A DNA stretch of 64,000 nucleotides. Source: BJHQ01 sp964654285. GTDB lineage: Bacteria; Planctomycetota; UBA11346. Positions 11,600 through 20,781 of the stretch are shown in pieces. The translations under genes and the position numbers were made by a program. Numbering within the stretch: the first letter of the stretch is position 1; every line of letters starts with the position of its first letter. The notes under the pieces were generated by a model. The model ran no database searches, was not told the origin of the DNA, and worked only from the letters and a program-made list of their open reading frames with translations. Where the stretch lies: assembly GCA_964654285.1 (NCBI GenBank), contig CAZZJC010000023.1:1-64000 (forward strand), read 5' to 3'.

Positions 11600-12840
11600 A
11601 CTCACCTCCGATCCTGGCTTGGTTTTTCGCCGTCCTGTTGGCCTGCCAGATGTCAGCCGATGAAACCGTGCATGCTGCTGACGCGCCGAGCAATTCCCCC
11701 AAGGAACCACCGCGACTTTGGACCTGGGAATTCCCATCGCCGCGTTCGCTTGGGGAGCCGAGGCGCTGCATCGCCGATGCCCGGGTGGTCGACGCCGCTG
11801 CGGGTAACTGGTCGGTGGTGGTGCTGGTTGGTGAAACGCAGGTCGGTGACCTCTCAAAGCAGGGTGGCAGCCTGCAATGGATCTCGGACCAGGGACGCAC
11901 CGGGCAGCAGGTGCAATTCGATGCCGCGCCCAAGGCGTTTGTTGCCGGAAACACCCGTGCTCCGTGGTTGATTCTCTCACGAGATCGGCTCATTTGCATG
12001 GCGGACGATGGAACCCTGCGTTGGCGCAGCGACCAGGCAGGCATCGCGCAGGCAGTTCAAGCCGGCGAATGCATCTTGCTGGTCAGCGGCGATGATCTGG
12101 TGGCGCTGTCTACGCATGATGGCCACCAAGTCTGGCGTCGGGCCGGGCTGGGCACGCCCGCTCCAGGCACACGGCCATATTTCACCCATGCCACGTCGGA
12201 TCCCCAGGACCGTAACCACAAACTGGTGACGCACCTCAGGATAGAACAAGCCAACCCCGCCTATGCCCATCTGGTCCAACCGAGCGGGCGAATGATTATC
12301 GACGTACGGGACGGGACCTCCATTCGTTCCGATATCTACGACAATCCCCAGCAAGCGATGTCCGTTTGGCTACTCGAAGGGGATGTGCTGTTGGCGACTG
12401 AACCGAAGACCTGGTCGGTGACGGCCCACCACCTGCCTGACGGGGAACTGCGCTGGCGGCATCGGCCACCAGCGGCACCCGCCGACCGGTCGCAGGTTGA
12501 TAGCTTTCCTGCGTCCGTTCTCGGCACATGGGGAGAAGGAGACTCGAAGGAGGTTGTAGTGGCGGATGTCCTTGGTGGATTGCAGTCGCTTCAACCCAAG
12601 ACCGGTGTCTGGACACGCCTGTTCACCGGCAGGTCTGGCCGCAAGATGAACATCCTAGGAGCAACGTTGTGGCAGGATGTCGTCGTCAGCAGGCACAACC
12701 ACATCGCAGTCATCTGGACAGCGGGGAAACGTACGTGGCGCATCCCTTGCGATGGAGTTGCCTATGGGACATCGATGGCTGTCGCGTTCAATCTGACCCA
12801 GGTGTGGGCCATTCATCGCCCAGCTCCAGTTGATCAATAA
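11596..12840 (+). CDS. Propeller lipoprotein (PQQ-like repeats) coupled to sigma-STN gene
   Basis: 414 residues from the ATG that overlaps the sigma factor stop (ATGA). The N-terminus has a hydrophobic core ending in the lipobox LLAC, with Cys17 as likely lipidation site. The rest reads as repeated beta-propeller blades of the PQQ/BamB type: RLICMADDGTLRWRSD, DDLVALSTHDGHQVWRR, and LPDGELRWRH near residue 285. Predicted to be anchored on the outer face of a membrane. Tight coupling to a membrane-spanning sigma factor suggests a sensory or antagonist partner (inference). GC content and codon use are slightly less extreme than in the flanking recC. Function beyond the fold is not recognised. 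Confidence 0.75.
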   Translation: MNSPPILAWFFAVLLACQMSADETVHAADAPSNSPKEPPRLWTWEFPSPRSLGEPRRCIADARVVDAAAGNWSVVVLVGETQVGDLSKQGGSLQWISDQGRTGQQVQFDAAPKAFVAGNTRAPWLILSRDRLICMADDGTLRWRSDQAGIAQAVQAGECILLVSGDDLVALSTHDGHQVWRRAGLGTPAPGTRPYFTHATSDPQDRNHKLVTHLRIEQANPAYAHLVQPSGRMIIDVRDGTSIRSDIYDNPQQAMSVWLLEGDVLLATEPKTWSVTAHHLPDGELRWRHRPPAAPADRSQVDSFPASVLGTWGEGDSKEVVVADVLGGLQSLQPKTGVWTRLFTGRSGRKMNILGATLWQDVVVSRHNHIAVIWTAGKRTWRIPCDGVAYGTSMAVAFNLTQVWAIHRPAPVDQ

Positions 12841-12860
12841 CCCCAGGGCAGTCACACTAT

Positions 12861-15800
12861 TCAGCCTGAGTTGAGTCGCTCGAAGTACGCCCCCCACAGC
12901 GCCAGCGCCCATTCCGCCACCGCATCGGCGCTGTCGTCGTAGGGATCGCGGCCGCGCCAGCACAGGGCGATGGCGTCGTCCTCCATGTCGCGCTGGCCTG
13001 GCTGGAAACGGTCATGCCGCCAGCATGCGATCGCGCTTTCAAGCGCCTGCGCTTCATCCTTGCCGTCGGCGATCGCCTTGGCGTAGGCGAAGGAGCCGTG
13101 CGGGAAGAGCGGCGGCGGGGGATCGCTGCGGTCGCGCCAACGGGCCACCAGTGCGAGCAGGATCCGGTTGGCGCCACCAGCGGGGATCGGCGGGATCTCC
13201 TCGGTCTTCAGGGACTTCTTCTCCAGGCCGAGGATCCGGGTCGGGGTGCTGCTACCGCCGGCGGAAAGCGCCAGATGCAGCAGCCAGGCGCGGCTGCGGT
13301 CCTGCGGACGGATCGCCCCGGCGCGGGCCAGGCGCAGGCCGTCGCGGGTGAGCCAGCGGGAGCAATCGCCGGTAACGCGCACGCCGGCGAGGTCGAGTCC
13401 GATGCGGCCGGCGTCGGCCGGCGCGGGTTCCCCTGCGCAGGCGGCGATCAGCGGCGCGATCTCGTTGGCGAGATCCTCGGCGAGTCGGGCGCCGAGGTGT
13501 CCCGGTGGAAGCAGGCCGCCATGCACCAGCCGGCGGCGCACGGGATCGGGATCCGGCCCTGCCGCGAGCAGGCGATCGCGCGCGGCGAAGGCGGAAAGCG
13601 TGTCCAGCACCATCGGTTCGTCGTCATCCAGCGGATCCTCGGGCCGGGCGAGGACGATGCCGGCGGCGCGGCACCAGGCGCGGGCGGGATTGGTCCAGAA
13701 GGCGATGAGGTCATCGATGCGGACGGCATCGCGGTCCGAGGCGGGCAGGAGCGGCGGACTGCCCGGCGGGATGAACGCGACCGGCGGCCGGTCGCCGGCG
13801 GCGGCCACCACCGGCGCGAAGGTGCGCAGCCGGTCATCCTCGCCGCCATAGCGCGGGCTGAACGGCTGGAGCGGATGTTCGGCCACCTGCCGGGCAGAGG
13901 CCGACCCATCGGCTACGGCCACGCAGCGGTCGCACCAGGCCAGCAGTTCCGTGAGGCAGGACGACGGTTGCAGGAGCGCCCCGTCGCCGGCGGCGTGCCC
14001 GGTCCAGACGTAGGCGAGGCGGTCGCGGGCGGCGAGGAGGGTGGCGAGGAACAGGTCGCGGTCGTCGTCGGCGAGACGGCGGTCGCCGGGTCGCGGCACG
14101 GCGGCGACGAGATGGAACTCGGCCGGCCGGGCCTGGCGCGGGAAGGTGCCGGCATCCAGGCCGACCACGATGACGACGCGTGCCGGGATGGTCCGCATCG
14201 GCGTGAACGCGCAGACCGTCACCGCCCCGGCGAGGAAGCCGTCGCCATGGCGGTCCTCCGCCAGCAAGGGCCTGAGCTGATCGAGGACGACGGCGAGCGG
14301 CACCGCCTCCGCGTGGCCGGAGGCGGCGGCAAGCTCGCCCAGGCGCGCGATGGCGGCAGTGAGGTCGCGCAGATCGGCCCAGCCGTCCGGCCCGGGATCG
14401 AGGAAATCCTTGCTGATCGCGGCGATTTCGCCGGCCCAGGCCGCGAGCGGCCGTGCTGCGAGCAGACGGTCGCAGCGCTCCAGCAGCCGGTCGGCCCAGG
14501 CCGCGAAGCGCCCGAGCAGGTCGGCATCGCCGACGGTGTCGCCGCCGGCGGGCAGCACGCCGGCGACCAGCCCGTCGTCGGGATCGGCGCCGGCCGCGTA
14601 ACCGAGCACCAGCCGGTCCAGGCCCTCGGCCCAGGTGAAACGCCGGTCGGCCGGCAGGTCGTGACGGGCGTGGTCAGCGGCGTCGCGACCCCAATGGATG
14701 CTGGCGGCGGCGATCCAGGCCTGGATCTGCGGCAGGTCGTCGGCGGCGAAGCCGGCGGCGCGCCGCACCGGTTCGCGGTCCAACAGGCCCAGCACCGCGC
14801 TCGCGCCGCGCCGGCCCTCGACCAGGGCGAGCAGGCGCAGGAGGTCGGCGCCGAGCCCCGTGCCCGCATCCAGGCCCTGGTCCGCGATCGACACCGGCAG
14901 GCGCACCCCGTCCGCGCCGGGACCGCGGAAGACCGCATCCAGGAGCGGCAGGTAGCCGGGCAGGTCGGCGGCGAGCACCAGCACGTCGCCCGGCGCGAGA
15001 TCGGGCAGGTCGTGGAGGGCGCGCAGCACCAGGTCGCGGGCGACCTCGCATTCGCGCAGGCGGGAATGGCAGCGGTGGAAGGTCAGCGAGCGGTCGTCAG
15101 CGGTGAGCTGAAGGCGCGCCGCGCCGTCGCGGCCCGGCTCCTGGTTCGTGCGTACCGCCGCCTGGATCGCCTCCAGCAGCGAGGTCGCCTCGCTCGTGAC
15201 CGTCGGCAACGGCCGCCAGGCCGCGCCGCTGCGATCGAGGTCGAGCAGCAGCCGCTGCTGGTCGCGCGCCTGCCGGCCCCACGCCGCGAGCAGACCGTTG
15301 CCGGCCGCATCGGGATCGTCGGCCGCGCCGCCGCGCCGCACCTCATCGAGCCAGATCCCGGTCGCGGGCACGATCGGGCGCAGCGCGACCGGCACGCGGT
15401 CGGCCAGGGCGGCGCAGAGGTCCAGCACGGCGGGCGGCAGCACGTTCACCCCCAGCAGCGCCACCCGTGCCGGCAGGCGTTCGATCGCGACCGCACCGGC
15501 GCGCAGCCGACGCACGGATTCGGCCAGCCGCTGGTGCAGCGGCCGGGCCGATGGATCGGCGCAGGTGCGCCCCAGTTCGCGCCAGAGTTCCGCCTGCCAG
15601 GCGGCGTGGGGGTTGTCCGCGAGCGCCGGCACAGCCCGGCCGTCTTCCCACGCGCGCAGCCAATCCGCACGGAAGAGCTGGTAATCCTCAAGCGTCTGCG
15701 CGATGCGGCGGACGGCCTGGACGCGCTGGCGCACCCCGGTGCCGGCGAGGTAGCGCGCCAGCGGCCCGAGGCCCGGCCCGTCGAGGAACGGCCCGAGCGC

Positions 15801-16091
15801 GAGGATGCGCCAGGCCAGCACCTCGCGCGACCACGGATCCGGCGCGTCGTCCGCCACCCGGCCCAGGCAGCGGTCGACGAGATCGGCGACAAATCGGCCA
15901 GGCAGCAGGAAGCGCACCCCGGCGCTGATCCCCGCATCGCGCGCCAATTGCAGCACGAGCCAGCGCTGCAGGCCGCCGCTGGGCACGACCACCACCTCGT
16001 CCTGCCATGGCGGCAGGGGCGCGCGGACCAGATCGACCGCGAGCCGCCGCGCCGCGAGTTCCAGGTGGGTGGAGGGTTCGATGACGAGCAT
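12861..16091 (-). CDS. recC: Exodeoxyribonuclease V gamma subunit (RecC)
   Basis: 1,076 residues from ATG at 16091, close to the usual RecC length of about 1,100. RecC is the Chi-recognising, non-catalytic subunit of the RecBCD helicase-nuclease that processes double-strand ends. Typical segments: FLLPGRFVADLVDRCL near residue 50; MRTIPARVVIVVGLDAGTFP in the middle; PRPGDRRLADDDRDLFLATLLAARDRL; and a C-terminal nuclease-like fold region. Its start is divergent from dnaG with 93 bp between them. Neither recB nor recD lies within the window, whereas they often neighbour recC elsewhere. The frame stays open well upstream of this ATG, but that DNA encodes DnaG on the other strand. Confidence 0.9.
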   Translation of the reverse strand: MLVIEPSTHLELAARRLAVDLVRAPLPPWQDEVVVVPSGGLQRWLVLQLARDAGISAGVRFLLPGRFVADLVDRCLGRVADDAPDPWSREVLAWRILALGPFLDGPGLGPLARYLAGTGVRQRVQAVRRIAQTLEDYQLFRADWLRAWEDGRAVPALADNPHAAWQAELWRELGRTCADPSARPLHQRLAESVRRLRAGAVAIERLPARVALLGVNVLPPAVLDLCAALADRVPVALRPIVPATGIWLDEVRRGGAADDPDAAGNGLLAAWGRQARDQQRLLLDLDRSGAAWRPLPTVTSEATSLLEAIQAAVRTNQEPGRDGAARLQLTADDRSLTFHRCHSRLRECEVARDLVLRALHDLPDLAPGDVLVLAADLPGYLPLLDAVFRGPGADGVRLPVSIADQGLDAGTGLGADLLRLLALVEGRRGASAVLGLLDREPVRRAAGFAADDLPQIQAWIAAASIHWGRDAADHARHDLPADRRFTWAEGLDRLVLGYAAGADPDDGLVAGVLPAGGDTVGDADLLGRFAAWADRLLERCDRLLAARPLAAWAGEIAAISKDFLDPGPDGWADLRDLTAAIARLGELAAASGHAEAVPLAVVLDQLRPLLAEDRHGDGFLAGAVTVCAFTPMRTIPARVVIVVGLDAGTFPRQARPAEFHLVAAVPRPGDRRLADDDRDLFLATLLAARDRLAYVWTGHAAGDGALLQPSSCLTELLAWCDRCVAVADGSASARQVAEHPLQPFSPRYGGEDDRLRTFAPVVAAAGDRPPVAFIPPGSPPLLPASDRDAVRIDDLIAFWTNPARAWCRAAGIVLARPEDPLDDDEPMVLDTLSAFAARDRLLAAGPDPDPVRRRLVHGGLLPPGHLGARLAEDLANEIAPLIAACAGEPAPADAGRIGLDLAGVRVTGDCSRWLTRDGLRLARAGAIRPQDRSRAWLLHLALSAGGSSTPTRILGLEKKSLKTEEIPPIPAGGANRILLALVARWRDRSDPPPPLFPHGSFAYAKAIADGKDEAQALESAIACWRHDRFQPGQRDMEDDAIALCWRGRDPYDDSADAVAEWALALWGAYFERLNSG

Positions 16092-16184
16092 CGCCGGGCA
16101 TGGTGGCGCCCCGTTCTGGTCGGGAAGGGCTGACGGCAGCCGGGCGACGGTTGCCAAGCGCCGGCACCCGTCACCGTCTGCACC

Positions 16185-18050
16185 ATGCCCTTCATCGGCG
16201 ACGAGCAGGTCCGGCGCATCCGCCAGGCGGTCGATCTGGTCCAGCTCATGAGCGAATACACGCCGCTGCGCAAGGCGGGGGCGAACTTCACCGGCTGCTG
16301 CGCCTTCCATCAGGAACGCTCGCCGAGCATGCACGTCTATCCGGGCGACCAGCACTACCACTGCTTCGGCTGCGGCGCGCACGGCGACGCGATCTCGCTG
16401 GTGATGGAGAAGGAGCACGTCGCCTTCGCCGACGCGGTGGAGCTGCTCGCGCGCCGGGCCGGCATCCGCATCGTCTACGAGGAACGCGCCGGCGGCACGC
16501 CGCGCGGCGAGCGCGACCGCTTCGCCGCCGCGGTCGAGTTCGCCTGCGCCTTCTACGAGCGCTGCCTGTGGGAATCGCCCGGCGCGGCCCAGGCGCGCGC
16601 CTACTTGGAGAAACGCCGGCTTTCCCCCGAGGTCTGCCGCCGCTTCCGGCTCGGCTGGGCGCCCGGCAGCGGGCAGCTGCTCAGCGCCGCGCGCCAGAGC
16701 GGCGTGGCCAACGACGCGCTGCTGCGCACCGATCTCGCGATCGACCGCGACGGCCGCCTGGGCGACCGCTTCTATGAACGCGTGACCTTCCCGATCTGCG
16801 ACCGCTTCGGCGCGCCGATCGCGTTCTCCGCCCGGTTGCTGCCGGAAGCCGAACGCGCGGCGAAGGAGGCCGGGCGTGGCGTCGGCAAGTACGTCAACAG
16901 CACCGACACGCCGCTCTACCACAAGTGTTCCGTGGTCTTCAACCTGCATCGCGCCCGCACCGCCGCGCGCGAGCGCAACCGCCTGATCGTGATGGAAGGG
17001 CCGACCGACGTGATGGCCGCCGACCAGGCCGGCTACGCCGAATGCGTCGCGGTGCTCGGCACCGCGCTCACGCCCGACCACGCGAAGCAGCTCGGCAACC
17101 TGGTCGGCCGCGAGGGCCGCCTGATCATCCTGCTCGACGGCGACCGCGCCGGCGTCGCCAATGCGCTGAAAGCCTGCCGCACCTGCCTGGCGGCCGGCGT
17201 GCCCGCCTGGATCGCCCTCCTGCCCGATGAGCTCGATCCCGCCGAACTGCTGGCCGAGGGCCTGGCCGGCGGCCAGGCGGCGGCAGAGGCCGCGCGGGCG
17301 ACCTTCGAGAAGGTGCTGGCCGCCGCCCGGGCCGAGATCGACCACCTGCTGCGCGCGGTGGCGCCACGGCCGTACGACCTCGACCACCGCGCCCGCATCA
17401 GTGCGCTCGACGAGATCCTCGCCGCCTTGCGCCCGATGCCGGATGCCGATCTGCGCACGCTCGCGCTGCGCGACGCCGCGACCTGGCTCGGCATCGAACC
17501 TGAACGCCTCGACCGTCGCCTGGCCGAGGCGAAGGCGCCCGCGCCCGCGCCCGCGCCGGCATCCGCAGCGGAAACCCTGGCGAAACCCGAGGTCGAACCC
17601 CCGTCCACCGCCGGCGAGGTCGTCCTGCACGTCCTCATCCGCCATCCGGAACTGCGCGTCCCGGCGGCCGACGACCTCGGTCTGGAACCACGCCATCTGC
17701 TGCCGCCGTGGGACAGTGTGCTCGGGGCGATGCTCGCCGAACCCGGCATCGACCTGTCCGGGCTGTCCAGGCTGGAGATCACCGCCGAAGCCGGCGCCGC
17801 CGTCGTCCGCGCCGCCGTGCACCGCTGGGCCGCGACCGAGCTGAGCGAGCGCGTGCCGGCGGTGGGCGACCCCGCCGCCGCCCTGGCCGAGCGGGTGAAG
17901 GAGCTGAAGCGCGCCGACCTCGAACGCGAGCTCCAGCGCGTCTCGCACGAGATCAGCGAAGCCGAGCGCACCCGCGACTTCGCCGCCGTCGCCCGCCTCG
18001 GCCAGGAGAAGGTCCGCCTGCGCAAGGCGCTCGGGCGATCGTCCGGCTGA
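16185..18050 (+). CDS. dnaG: DNA primase
   Basis: 621 residues, normal for DnaG. Synthesises RNA primers for replication. The CHC2 zinc finger is complete: Cys39, His42, Cys60 and Cys63, followed by GAHGD. The catalytic core and Toprim domain follow, with EGPTDVMAA and LLDGDRAG acidic motifs. After about residue 400 an Ala/Pro-rich linker leads to a helical C-terminal domain, presumably the DnaB-binding end. Start ATG at 16185 gives MPFIGDEQVRRIRQAVDLVQL, close to the family consensus. Transcribed divergently from recC; ends at a strong hairpin shared with the convergent EF-hand gene. Confidence 0.96.
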   Translation: MPFIGDEQVRRIRQAVDLVQLMSEYTPLRKAGANFTGCCAFHQERSPSMHVYPGDQHYHCFGCGAHGDAISLVMEKEHVAFADAVELLARRAGIRIVYEERAGGTPRGERDRFAAAVEFACAFYERCLWESPGAAQARAYLEKRRLSPEVCRRFRLGWAPGSGQLLSAARQSGVANDALLRTDLAIDRDGRLGDRFYERVTFPICDRFGAPIAFSARLLPEAERAAKEAGRGVGKYVNSTDTPLYHKCSVVFNLHRARTAARERNRLIVMEGPTDVMAADQAGYAECVAVLGTALTPDHAKQLGNLVGREGRLIILLDGDRAGVANALKACRTCLAAGVPAWIALLPDELDPAELLAEGLAGGQAAAEAARATFEKVLAAARAEIDHLLRAVAPRPYDLDHRARISALDEILAALRPMPDADLRTLALRDAATWLGIEPERLDRRLAEAKAPAPAPAPASAAETLAKPEVEPPSTAGEVVLHVLIRHPELRVPAADDLGLEPRHLLPPWDSVLGAMLAEPGIDLSGLSRLEITAEAGAAVVRAAVHRWAATELSERVPAVGDPAAALAERVKELKRADLERELQRVSHEISEAERTRDFAAVARLGQEKVRLRKALGRSSG

Positions 18051-18083
18051 CGCGTCGCCGCATCCTGCCGTTTCTGTGCGCCT

Positions 18084-18113
18084 GCCGCCCCCAGGGGGAT
18101 TCCTGGGGGCGGC
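18084..18113. terminator. Bidirectional hairpin between dnaG and EF-hand gene
   Basis: Perfect 12-bp inverted repeat (GCCGCCCCCAGG / CCTGGGGGCGGC) with a 6-nt loop, 33 bp after the dnaG stop and just downstream of the convergent gene. No T-tract, so either a GC-only terminator or a bidirectional mRNA end. Confidence 0.65.
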
Positions 18114-18140
18114 CTGATCCAGGGGCAACGTCGCGGTGGA

Positions 18141-18566
18141 TTACTTCGCCGGCTCCTTGCCTTCCTTGCCTTCCTTGCCCTCCCGACGCGGCGGCCGGTG
18201 CGCGTCGCGGAAGGCGATCCATTCCGCCAAGCTTATCTTGTCGTCCTTGTTGGCATCCATCTTGTCGAACAACGGCATGCCGTCGGGCTTGGGTTTGTCG
18301 CCGGGTTCCCTTCCCGGATCCTTGCCGCCATGGCCGTCCTGGTCCTTCCCCGGATGGCGGTCGTGCGGCCGATCCCGGCGCATCTTCTCCAGGATCTCCT
18401 TGCCCGCCTTCCATTCCTCGCGGGTGATGAAGCCGTCGTGGTCGGTGTCGATCTGGTCGAAGACCGGGTGCTTGCTCGGATCGCCGCCCGCGTCGGCAGC
18501 GGCGTAGATGGTGGTGGAAAGGGCCGTCGCCGTGACGAGGGCGAGGCGGATCAGGGTGATGGACAT
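18141..18566 (-). CDS. Secreted EF-hand calcium-binding protein
   Basis: 141 residues; start chosen at ATG 18566 because AGGAG precedes it and a signal peptide follows (MSITLIRLALVTATALS, Ala-rich cleavage region). Two canonical EF-hand loops: DTDHDGFITREE at about residue 41-52 and DANKDDKISLAE near 106-117, with all oxygen-ligand positions filled. A Lys/Glu/Gly-rich tail (REGKEGKEGKE) ends the protein. Expected to bind Ca2+ outside the cytoplasm. Closely related to the next gene (18637-19002). Role unknown. Confidence 0.88.
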   Translation of the reverse strand: MSITLIRLALVTATALSTTIYAAADAGGDPSKHPVFDQIDTDHDGFITREEWKAGKEILEKMRRDRPHDRHPGKDQDGHGGKDPGREPGDKPKPDGMPLFDKMDANKDDKISLAEWIAFRDAHRPPRREGKEGKEGKEPAK

Positions 18567-18636
18567 GAGGATCTCCTGGAAGTGAGGATGGCATGCAGCT
18601 GAGGGAAGCACCACGGCCGGTTCGCCCGGCACGCGC

Positions 18637-19002
18637 TCATTTCGCGTTCGCTTCTCCGCCATGTTGCGCCTTGCGCTCCTGCCGCTGCTGCCGGTGGGCG
18701 TCGCGGAAGGCGATCCATTCCGCGAGGCTGACCTTGCCATCCTTGTCGGTGTCCATCTTGTCGAAGCGCGGGTGGCCTTCGGGCTTCTTCGCGCCATCGC
18801 CCTGCTGCTTCTCGGGGTGCTTGGCGCGGCGGGCGGCCTTGGCCGCCTCCCACTCCTGAAGGGTGATGAAGCCGTCGTGATCGGCGTCGATCTTGTCGAA
18901 GAGCGGGTGCTTCTTCGGCTCATTGCCGTCGTTGCCGGCATAGGTGGAGGCCGTCAGCGCGACGGCGGCGACGAGGGCGAGGCGGATGAGGGTGCTGGAC
19001 AT
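18637..19002 (-). CDS. Secreted EF-hand calcium-binding protein, paralogue
   Basis: 121 residues from ATG 19002, preceded by AAGGAG. Signal peptide MSSTLIRLALVAAVALT, then two complete EF-hand loops (DADHDGFITLQE and DTDKDGKVSLAE), and a Gln/Arg/Lys-rich tail. It shares the signal peptide pattern, spacing and the WIAFRDAHR motif with the gene at 18141-18566, so the two arose by tandem duplication; the linker between hands is shorter here. About 70 bp separate the genes, and each has its own ribosome binding site. Confidence 0.88.
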   Translation of the reverse strand: MSSTLIRLALVAAVALTASTYAGNDGNEPKKHPLFDKIDADHDGFITLQEWEAAKAARRAKHPEKQQGDGAKKPEGHPRFDKMDTDKDGKVSLAEWIAFRDAHRQQRQERKAQHGGEANAK

Positions 19003-19212
19003 GGCTGGCTCCTTGGTTGGGGGTGATGAGAAACCATCAGCGCCTGGCGTGCCAAGCGGATTCCTCGGATTTCCAGCGATTTCCTGGTGGGGAATCACCC
19101 ACACCTGTGGAACGGGTGGGGGAATGTCCGGCACGAACGCCAACGTCCTGCCGGAGCTGATTCCGTGCATCCCTGCCGCGGCACGTCGCCGGATTGGCCG
19201 GATGCCTGCGCG

Positions 19213-20061
19213 TTATTCGAACACGATCGTCCGGTTGCCCGAGACCAGCACCCGGCGCTGCAGGTGCAGCCGCACGGCGCGGGTCAGCACCTGGCGTTCG
19301 AGCTCGCGGCCCTTGCGGATGAGGTCTTCGACCTCGTCGCGGTGCGAGACGCGGGCGACGCCCTGGTCGATGATCGGGCCCTGGTCGAGGTCGGCGGTCA
19401 CGTAGTGCGCGGTGGCGCCGATCAGCTTCACCCCGCGCTCCTTCGCCTGGTGGTAGGGCTTGGCCCCGGCGAACGCGGGCAGGAAGGAGTGGTGGATGTT
19501 GATCAGGCGGCCCTGCCAGTATTCGCAGAAGCCCGGGCTGACGATCTGCATGTAGCGCGCGAGCACGACCAGATCGACGCCGGCACCGGCCAGCAGCTCG
19601 CGCTGGCGCACCTCGGCGGCGTTCTTGTCGGCGCCCACCGGGACATGGTGGAAGGCCTTGCCGAAGTGGCCGGCGACCGGGGCGAGGTCGGCATGGTTCG
19701 AGATCACCACCGCGATCTCGCCGCCGAGATCGCCGAGCTGCTCGGCCATCAGGAGGTCGTACAGGCAGTGCGGCACCTTCGAGGCGAACACCGCCACGCG
19801 CGGCCGGCGGTCGGACAGGGTCAGCGACAGGGTCAGCTCGAAGCGCTTGGCGAGGTACGCCAGCCCGGCGTCGAGGCCGTCGCGGTCGAGCTTGAAGCGG
19901 GCGAGATCCCAGGCCAGGCGCATGAAGAACATGCCGCTGTCGGTCTCGGCGTGCTGGTCGAGATCGACGATGTTGCCGTTGTTCTCGAAGACGAACTGCG
20001 ACAGGGCGGCGACGAGGCCGGTGCGGTCGCGGCAGGAGACGAGGAGGGTGGCGATGGTCAT
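19213..20061 (-). CDS. purU: Formyltetrahydrofolate deformylase
   Basis: 282 residues. Hydrolyses 10-formyl-THF to formate and THF, balancing one-carbon pools. N-terminal ACT domain (residues 1-85, start TLLVSCRDRTGLVAAL) and formyltransferase-type catalytic domain. The catalytic triad is visible: Asn188 and His190 in INIHHSFLPAF, and Asp226 in ADLDQGPII. The first ATG overlaps the stop of the upstream DUF1802 gene (ATGA), so the two are co-translated. Length and motif order match the family without gaps. Confidence 0.95.
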   Translation of the reverse strand: MTIATLLVSCRDRTGLVAALSQFVFENNGNIVDLDQHAETDSGMFFMRLAWDLARFKLDRDGLDAGLAYLAKRFELTLSLTLSDRRPRVAVFASKVPHCLYDLLMAEQLGDLGGEIAVVISNHADLAPVAGHFGKAFHHVPVGADKNAAEVRQRELLAGAGVDLVVLARYMQIVSPGFCEYWQGRLINIHHSFLPAFAGAKPYHQAKERGVKLIGATAHYVTADLDQGPIIDQGVARVSHRDEVEDLIRKGRELERQVLTRAVRLHLQRRVLVSGNRTIVFE

Positions 20062-20660
20062 GGGTGCGGGGTCGGATCCAGGATGGCGGAAAGGGCGGCG
20101 AGGCGGTCGGCGAAGGCGGGATCGCTGAGCACCGGTTCGCTCCCGGCGAGCGGCACGGTGCCGCGCAGCGGCACCCAGCTGCGGCAGCCGGCATACGCGG
20201 CGTCGTCGGGCAGATGCACGGCGGCCGGCAGGTGGTGCACGCGCAAGGCGAGCACGTACAGCCAGGGCTGGTCGCGGTAGGCGAAGCGCGTCCTCGCCTC
20301 GGCAAGGCTCAGCACCAGCTCATCGGCCAGGCGGTCGAGCACCCGCGCGTCGGCGATCTTCCAGGTCCGCTCGACGGTGGCCCAGGCCGACAGGGCGATC
20401 GTTCCCGGCAGCGCATCGCCGGCGAGCACATCGGCCCAGGCCTCGGCCACGTCGGGCCTGAGCCGCGCCGCATCCTGGTGCAGCCACGACGGCAGGAGCA
20501 GGAACCGTTCGTGTTCGGGCGCGAACAGGCCGCCGCCACGCTCGTGGATGCCGCCTTTGCGCACCGCGAGCACGGTCTGCCCGGCGGTGAGGGCGGCGCA
20601 GACCACCGCCCATTCGCGCAGCGCGATCGCCAGGGATCCCGATTCCGTGGAGGCTGACAT
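20058..20660 (-). CDS. DUF1802 family protein
   Basis: 200 residues starting at ATG 20660 (MSASTESGSLAIALREW). Recognisable by the opening ALREWAVVCAALTAGQTVLAVRKGGIHE and later FLLLPSWLHQD, characteristic of the DUF1802 family found in cyanobacteria and others. No known activity; predicted soluble and cytoplasmic. Coupled to purU by ATGA. Upstream in the same frame the DNA enters a hairpin-repeat array, which would encode low-complexity peptide and is excluded. Confidence 0.8.
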   Translation of the reverse strand: MSASTESGSLAIALREWAVVCAALTAGQTVLAVRKGGIHERGGGLFAPEHERFLLLPSWLHQDAARLRPDVAEAWADVLAGDALPGTIALSAWATVERTWKIADARVLDRLADELVLSLAEARTRFAYRDQPWLYVLALRVHHLPAAVHLPDDAAYAGCRSWVPLRGTVPLAGSEPVLSDPAFADRLAALSAILDPTPHP

Positions 20661-20700
20661 GGCCGGCGAGAATCGGCGACCTGGACGGACGAGCAAGGCC

Positions 20701-20781
20701 GGTCGTTTGCAGCGGGACGCTGTCCCGGGTCGTTTGCAGCGGGACGCTGTCCCGGGTCGTTTGCAGCGGGACGCTGTCCCG
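20701..20781. repeat. Three perfect 27-bp tandem hairpin units
   Basis: Units begin at 20701, 20728 and 20755 and are identical. Each contains the palindrome CGGGACGCTGTCCCG (6-bp stem, 3-nt loop). They form the end of a larger modular array (20701-20975). Confidence 0.95.

Noticed and set aside
12861..18128. A single 1,755-codon minus-strand gene
   Set aside because: Only 12861-16091 matches RecC; the upstream part lies opposite dnaG and has shadow composition.
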